A stretch of DNA of 8,808 bases from Chitinophagaceae bacterium (GTDB lineage: Bacteria > Bacteroidota > Bacteroidia > Chitinophagales > Chitinophagaceae). The position numbers were made by a program, and so were the translations under genes. Positions 5,755 through 8,808 of this stretch are shown here, piece after piece. How positions within the stretch are numbered: the stretch's first letter is position 1; each line of letters opens with the position of its first letter. The notes under the pieces were generated by a model, which saw nothing but the letters and a program-made list of their open reading frames with translations, did no database searches and was not told where the DNA came from. The stretch covers positions 1 to 8,808 of the forward strand of contig DMRT01000061.1 in NCBI GenBank assembly GCA_003455235.1. The letters run 5' to 3'.

Positions 5755-8700
5755 ATGAGCTTTAAACGTATCAACAACATTACCGGATGGGTCATCTGCA
5801 TCATTGCATGCGCTGTATACATTATGACCATGGAAGCCACCGGCAGCCTTTGGGACTGCGGGGAGTTTGCTTCCAGTGCCTATAAATTACAGATCCCCCA
5901 CCCGCCCGGAGCCCCGTTGTTTGTATTGATAGGCCGCCTGTTCATGGCGCCGTTCGGGCCCGATAATGCCGCCACCGGCATCAACCTGATGAGCGCACTG
6001 GCCAGCGGGTTCACCATCCTGTTCCTCTTCTGGAGCATCACCCACTTTGCCCGTAAACTGGTTACCAAAGACGGCGCTGAGCTAACCAACGAAAAAACAA
6101 TCGGCATCATGGCAGCCGGCGTGGTAGGTGCCCTGGCGTATACCTTCTCTGATTCATTCTGGTACAGCGCCGTGGAAGGCGAAGTATACGCCCTCTCCTC
6201 TTTCTTTACTGCCATCGTATTCTGGGCCATCCTGAAATGGGAACAAAACGTGGATGAAGAACAGAAAGAAGGCATCAAAGGACATTTTACCAAGGCCGAC
6301 CGCTGGATCATCCTCATCTTTTACCTGATGGGATTATCCATCGGTGTTCACCTGCTCAACCTGCTCACCATCCCGGCCATTGTGCTGATATACTATTATA
6401 AGCGTTATGAAAAAATAACTCCCTGGAGAACCTTCTGGGCCTTCGTAATCGGCTGCCTAATCACAGGTCTGGTGCAAAAAGCCGTTATCCAGTGGACGAT
6501 CAAAGGCGCCGGCAATTTCGACATCTTCTTTGTCAACAGCCTCAACATGCCTTTCTTCTCCGGCTTTGCTTTCTTCTTTGTGTTGATTGCCGTGCTGATC
6601 TTTTTTGGCCTGCGCATTGCCGCCAAGCAAAACTGGAACTTTCTTAAACTCGGCCTGTGGAGTTTTGTATTCATGCTCCTGGGCTACTCTACTTACTTCA
6701 CCACCCTGGTTCGCTCCAATGCAGATCCATCCGTTGATATGTTTAACGTAGACAACCCGGTGAACCTGGTGGGTTACCTCAGCCGTGAACAATATGGCGA
6801 CTGGCCCATCCTGTACGGGCAGGATTTTACCGCCCAGCCGGCCGATAACAAGATCACTGAAACTTATGTGAAGAGCAATGGTAAATATGAAAAGAACGGC
6901 AGGAAGATCGAATACATCTATGCACCGGAAGACATGCACCTGTTTCCCCGTATGTGGGATCAAAGCAATGACCAGGGCCACGCCGATTATTATGCTGCCT
7001 GGATGGGCATTGGAAAAGATCAGCAGGGTAACTGGGAGCGGGCCCCTACCGTAGGTGAAAACATTAAGTTTGCCATGGCCTACCAGGTGGGCTGGATGTA
7101 TATGCGTTACTTCATGTGGAACTTTGCCGGCAAACAAAATGATATACAGGGTGTAAACATGGCCAATGTGCGGGACGGTAACTGGAAAACCGGCATCGGC
7201 TTCTTCGATAACATGCGGCTGGGCAACCAGGACATGTTACCCGATGCACTGAAACACAACAAAGCCAATAATAAACTGTTTGCACTACCGCTTATTTTAG
7301 GTCTGCTTGGACTTATTTACCAGGTGATGAGAGACAAACGTGATTCATTTGTTGTTGGACTGCTGTTCTTCTTCACCGGGCTGGCGGTGGTTGTTTACCT
7401 GAACCAGGCAGGCAACCAGCCACGTGAACGTGATTATGCATTTGTAGGATCCTTCTATGCCTTTGCCATCTGGATCGGGCTGGGTGTATTATACGTAAAA
7501 GAACTGTTCGGAAAATTTATTAAAAACGGGATGACAGCCACCATGGCCGCCGGTGCGCTTTGCCTGTTGGCTGTGCCGGTACTGATGGCCAGCCAGGAAT
7601 GGGACGACCACGACCGGAGTAATAAAACACTGGCCCGTGACCTTGCCATCGATTACCTGGAAAGCTGTGCACCCAATGCCATCGTGATCTCATTTGGTGA
7701 TAACGATACCTATCCCCTGTGGTATGCCCAGGAAGTGCAGGGCATACGCCGCGACATCCGGGTGATCAACTCCAGCCTGCTGGGTACCGATTGGTACATC
7801 AACCAGCTGCGTTATAAAGTAAACCAGAGCGATCCCATCGATCCGATCTGGACACCGGCGCAGATTGAAGGGGCAAACAGGGACGTGGTATACTCACCCG
7901 AATCGCTCTACGGCAACAATACTTCCTATATTAATAAATACAGGGCACGTGCAGGTATTACCACCGATCCTTCGGTACCGATGGACCTGTATACCGTAAT
8001 GAAGAATTATGCCGGCAGCGATGACCCCGCCAAAATGGAACAAGGAAGGGATGAAAGCATGCTCAATATCTTCCCTACGAAGAATGTGTACATCCCCGTT
8101 GATGTAAACCTCGTTCGTCAGAACGGAACGGTGAATGCCGACGACAGCGTGGTATCACAGCTGCAGTTCCAGATCAGCAAAAACGTGCTGTTTAAAAATG
8201 ATGCAGCCATCCTCAACATCATTGCTGCCAACAAATGGCAACGCCCGATCTATTTTACTTCACAGGACGGGGGCGGACTGGGCTTCCAGAACTTCATCCG
8301 CCAGGACGGGCTTACTTACCGCCTCGTTCCGGTTCCCAACAGCGAAGTGAACGACAAACGGGTGTATGATGTAATGATGACCAAGTTCAAAAGCGGCAAT
8401 GCCGATAAGCCGGGAGTTTATTTTGACGAAGAAAACCGCCGACACCTCAACACCATCCGCATGGCCTACGCTTCCGCAGCACTTGACCTGGCCATCAAGA
8501 ATAAAAAAGAAGAAGCCCGCAAAATGCTGAACAAAGTGGACAAGATGATGCTGGAAGATAATTTCCCGTATGGAATGCCTTCCCGCAACCAGCAACACAA
8601 TTACATCTCCCACTTACTGGTGCAGGCAGCCTATGCAGCTGAAGATACCATACTGGCAGCTAAAATAACCAGGAGCCTGCGCAAAGACCTGGAGCAACAG

Positions 8701-8808
8701 ATTAAATATTATGAATCGCTGGACGAGCAAAAAGCTGAGGTGTTTGATAATGGCGGCCGGGGCGGCGACAAAGTGGCTGCCGAACAGTTGCTGATGCGCC
8801 TGATGCAG
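5755..8808 (+). CDS. DUF2723 membrane protein, probable protein O-mannosyltransferase type (3' partial)
   Basis: The reading frame is open from the ATG at 5755 to the window end, 1018 codons with no stop, so the 3' end is missing. It begins MSFKRINNITGWVICIIACA and carries the DUF2723 signature: DCGEF (34-38) and HPPGAP (49-54) in the first external loop, and RERDYAFVGSF near 557-567. About a dozen membrane helices lie between 11 and 320 and between 505 and 612. A long loop (about 320-500) sits between the two groups. From about 615 a soluble region begins, with SFGDNDTYPLWYAQEVQGIR near 646. Topology and the acidic first loop fit a GT-C fold. The family includes eukaryotic TMEM260, reported as a protein O-mannosyltransferase, and Bacteroidota O-glycosylate many exported proteins. 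The reaction here is therefore an inference: transfer of a lipid-linked sugar to exported proteins at the outer face of the inner membrane. The ATG has A at -3 and no Shine-Dalgarno sequence. A lysine- and glutamate-rich helical tail begins near 905. Confidence 0.9.
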   Translation, partial: MSFKRINNITGWVICIIACAVYIMTMEATGSLWDCGEFASSAYKLQIPHPPGAPLFVLIGRLFMAPFGPDNAATGINLMSALASGFTILFLFWSITHFARKLVTKDGAELTNEKTIGIMAAGVVGALAYTFSDSFWYSAVEGEVYALSSFFTAIVFWAILKWEQNVDEEQKEGIKGHFTKADRWIILIFYLMGLSIGVHLLNLLTIPAIVLIYYYKRYEKITPWRTFWAFVIGCLITGLVQKAVIQWTIKGAGNFDIFFVNSLNMPFFSGFAFFFVLIAVLIFFGLRIAAKQNWNFLKLGLWSFVFMLLGYSTYFTTLVRSNADPSVDMFNVDNPVNLVGYLSREQYGDWPILYGQDFTAQPADNKITETYVKSNGKYEKNGRKIEYIYAPEDMHLFPRMWDQSNDQGHADYYAAWMGIGKDQQGNWERAPTVGENIKFAMAYQVGWMYMRYFMWNFAGKQNDIQGVNMANVRDGNWKTGIGFFDNMRLGNQDMLPDALKHNKANNKLFALPLILGLLGLIYQVMRDKRDSFVVGLLFFFTGLAVVVYLNQAGNQPRERDYAFVGSFYAFAIWIGLGVLYVKELFGKFIKNGMTATMAAGALCLLAVPVLMASQEWDDHDRSNKTLARDLAIDYLESCAPNAIVISFGDNDTYPLWYAQEVQGIRRDIRVINSSLLGTDWYINQLRYKVNQSDPIDPIWTPAQIEGANRDVVYSPESLYGNNTSYINKYRARAGITTDPSVPMDLYTVMKNYAGSDDPAKMEQGRDESMLNIFPTKNVYIPVDVNLVRQNGTVNADDSVVSQLQFQISKNVLFKNDAAILNIIAANKWQRPIYFTSQDGGGLGFQNFIRQDGLTYRLVPVPNSEVNDKRVYDVMMTKFKSGNADKPGVYFDEENRRHLNTIRMAYASAALDLAIKNKKEEARKMLNKVDKMMLEDNFPYGMPSRNQQHNYISHLLVQAAYAAEDTILAAKITRSLRKDLEQQIKYYESLDEQKAEVFDNGGRGGDKVAAEQLLMRLMQ

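Noticed and set aside
5036..5758. A 240-codon plus-strand open frame over the EamA gene
   Set aside because: It is antisense to a clear membrane transporter. Its product is rich in His, Gln and Lys with no domain pattern, as expected from the complement of hydrophobic codons.
6457..7137. A 226-codon minus-strand open frame inside the DUF2723 gene
   Set aside because: It is the complement of a well-supported coding frame and shows no family motif or start context.

Overview
The window looks like chromosome from a Bacteroidota bacterium, most likely the Chitinophagaceae/Sphingobacteriia side. The evidence is the block rpmB-rpmG-DUF4295-ftsY, which is characteristic of that phylum, a DUF2723 membrane glycosyltransferase-like gene, no recognisable Shine-Dalgarno sequences, and several exact matches to the Bacteroidota -7 promoter box TAnnTTTG. 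The family-level placement is only an impression.

Layout. At 1-60 lies the end of an off-window plus-strand unit, visible only as a strong intrinsic terminator. Positions 138-1995 form a leftward housekeeping block: L28 (rpmB), L33 (rpmG), a 56-residue DUF4295 protein and the SRP receptor FtsY. A convincing terminator sits between DUF4295 and ftsY, so ftsY depends on read-through or on its own promoter. Going right from 2106 there is a secreted beta-helix protein with a C-terminal PA14-like domain, and 9 bases later an OsmC-family protein, probably on one transcript. This unit converges on a leftward EamA/DMT transporter, with only 5 bases between stop codons and a terminator built into the transporter's 3' end. 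The transporter is divergent from a long DUF2723 gene that starts at 5755 and is still open at the end of the window (1018 codons). It encodes a multi-pass GT-C-like enzyme with a large soluble C-terminal part, probably a protein O-mannosyltransferase-type enzyme.

How the genes relate. The leftward block serves translation and co-translational membrane targeting. The rightward genes are envelope and stress related (secreted repeat protein, thiol peroxidase-like protein, transporter, membrane glycosyltransferase), and no shared pathway is evident. I see no mobile element, CRISPR array, tRNA or rRNA.

The most unusual signals are small. Three spacers carry different short-period (7 or 8 bp) degenerate tandem arrays. 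The beta-helix protein has a column of Cys/Ser/Gly at one coil position. The transporter has a promoter box so close to its ATG that the mRNA could be leaderless, with a perfect inverted repeat just upstream. No stretch over 300 bases lacks a gene.
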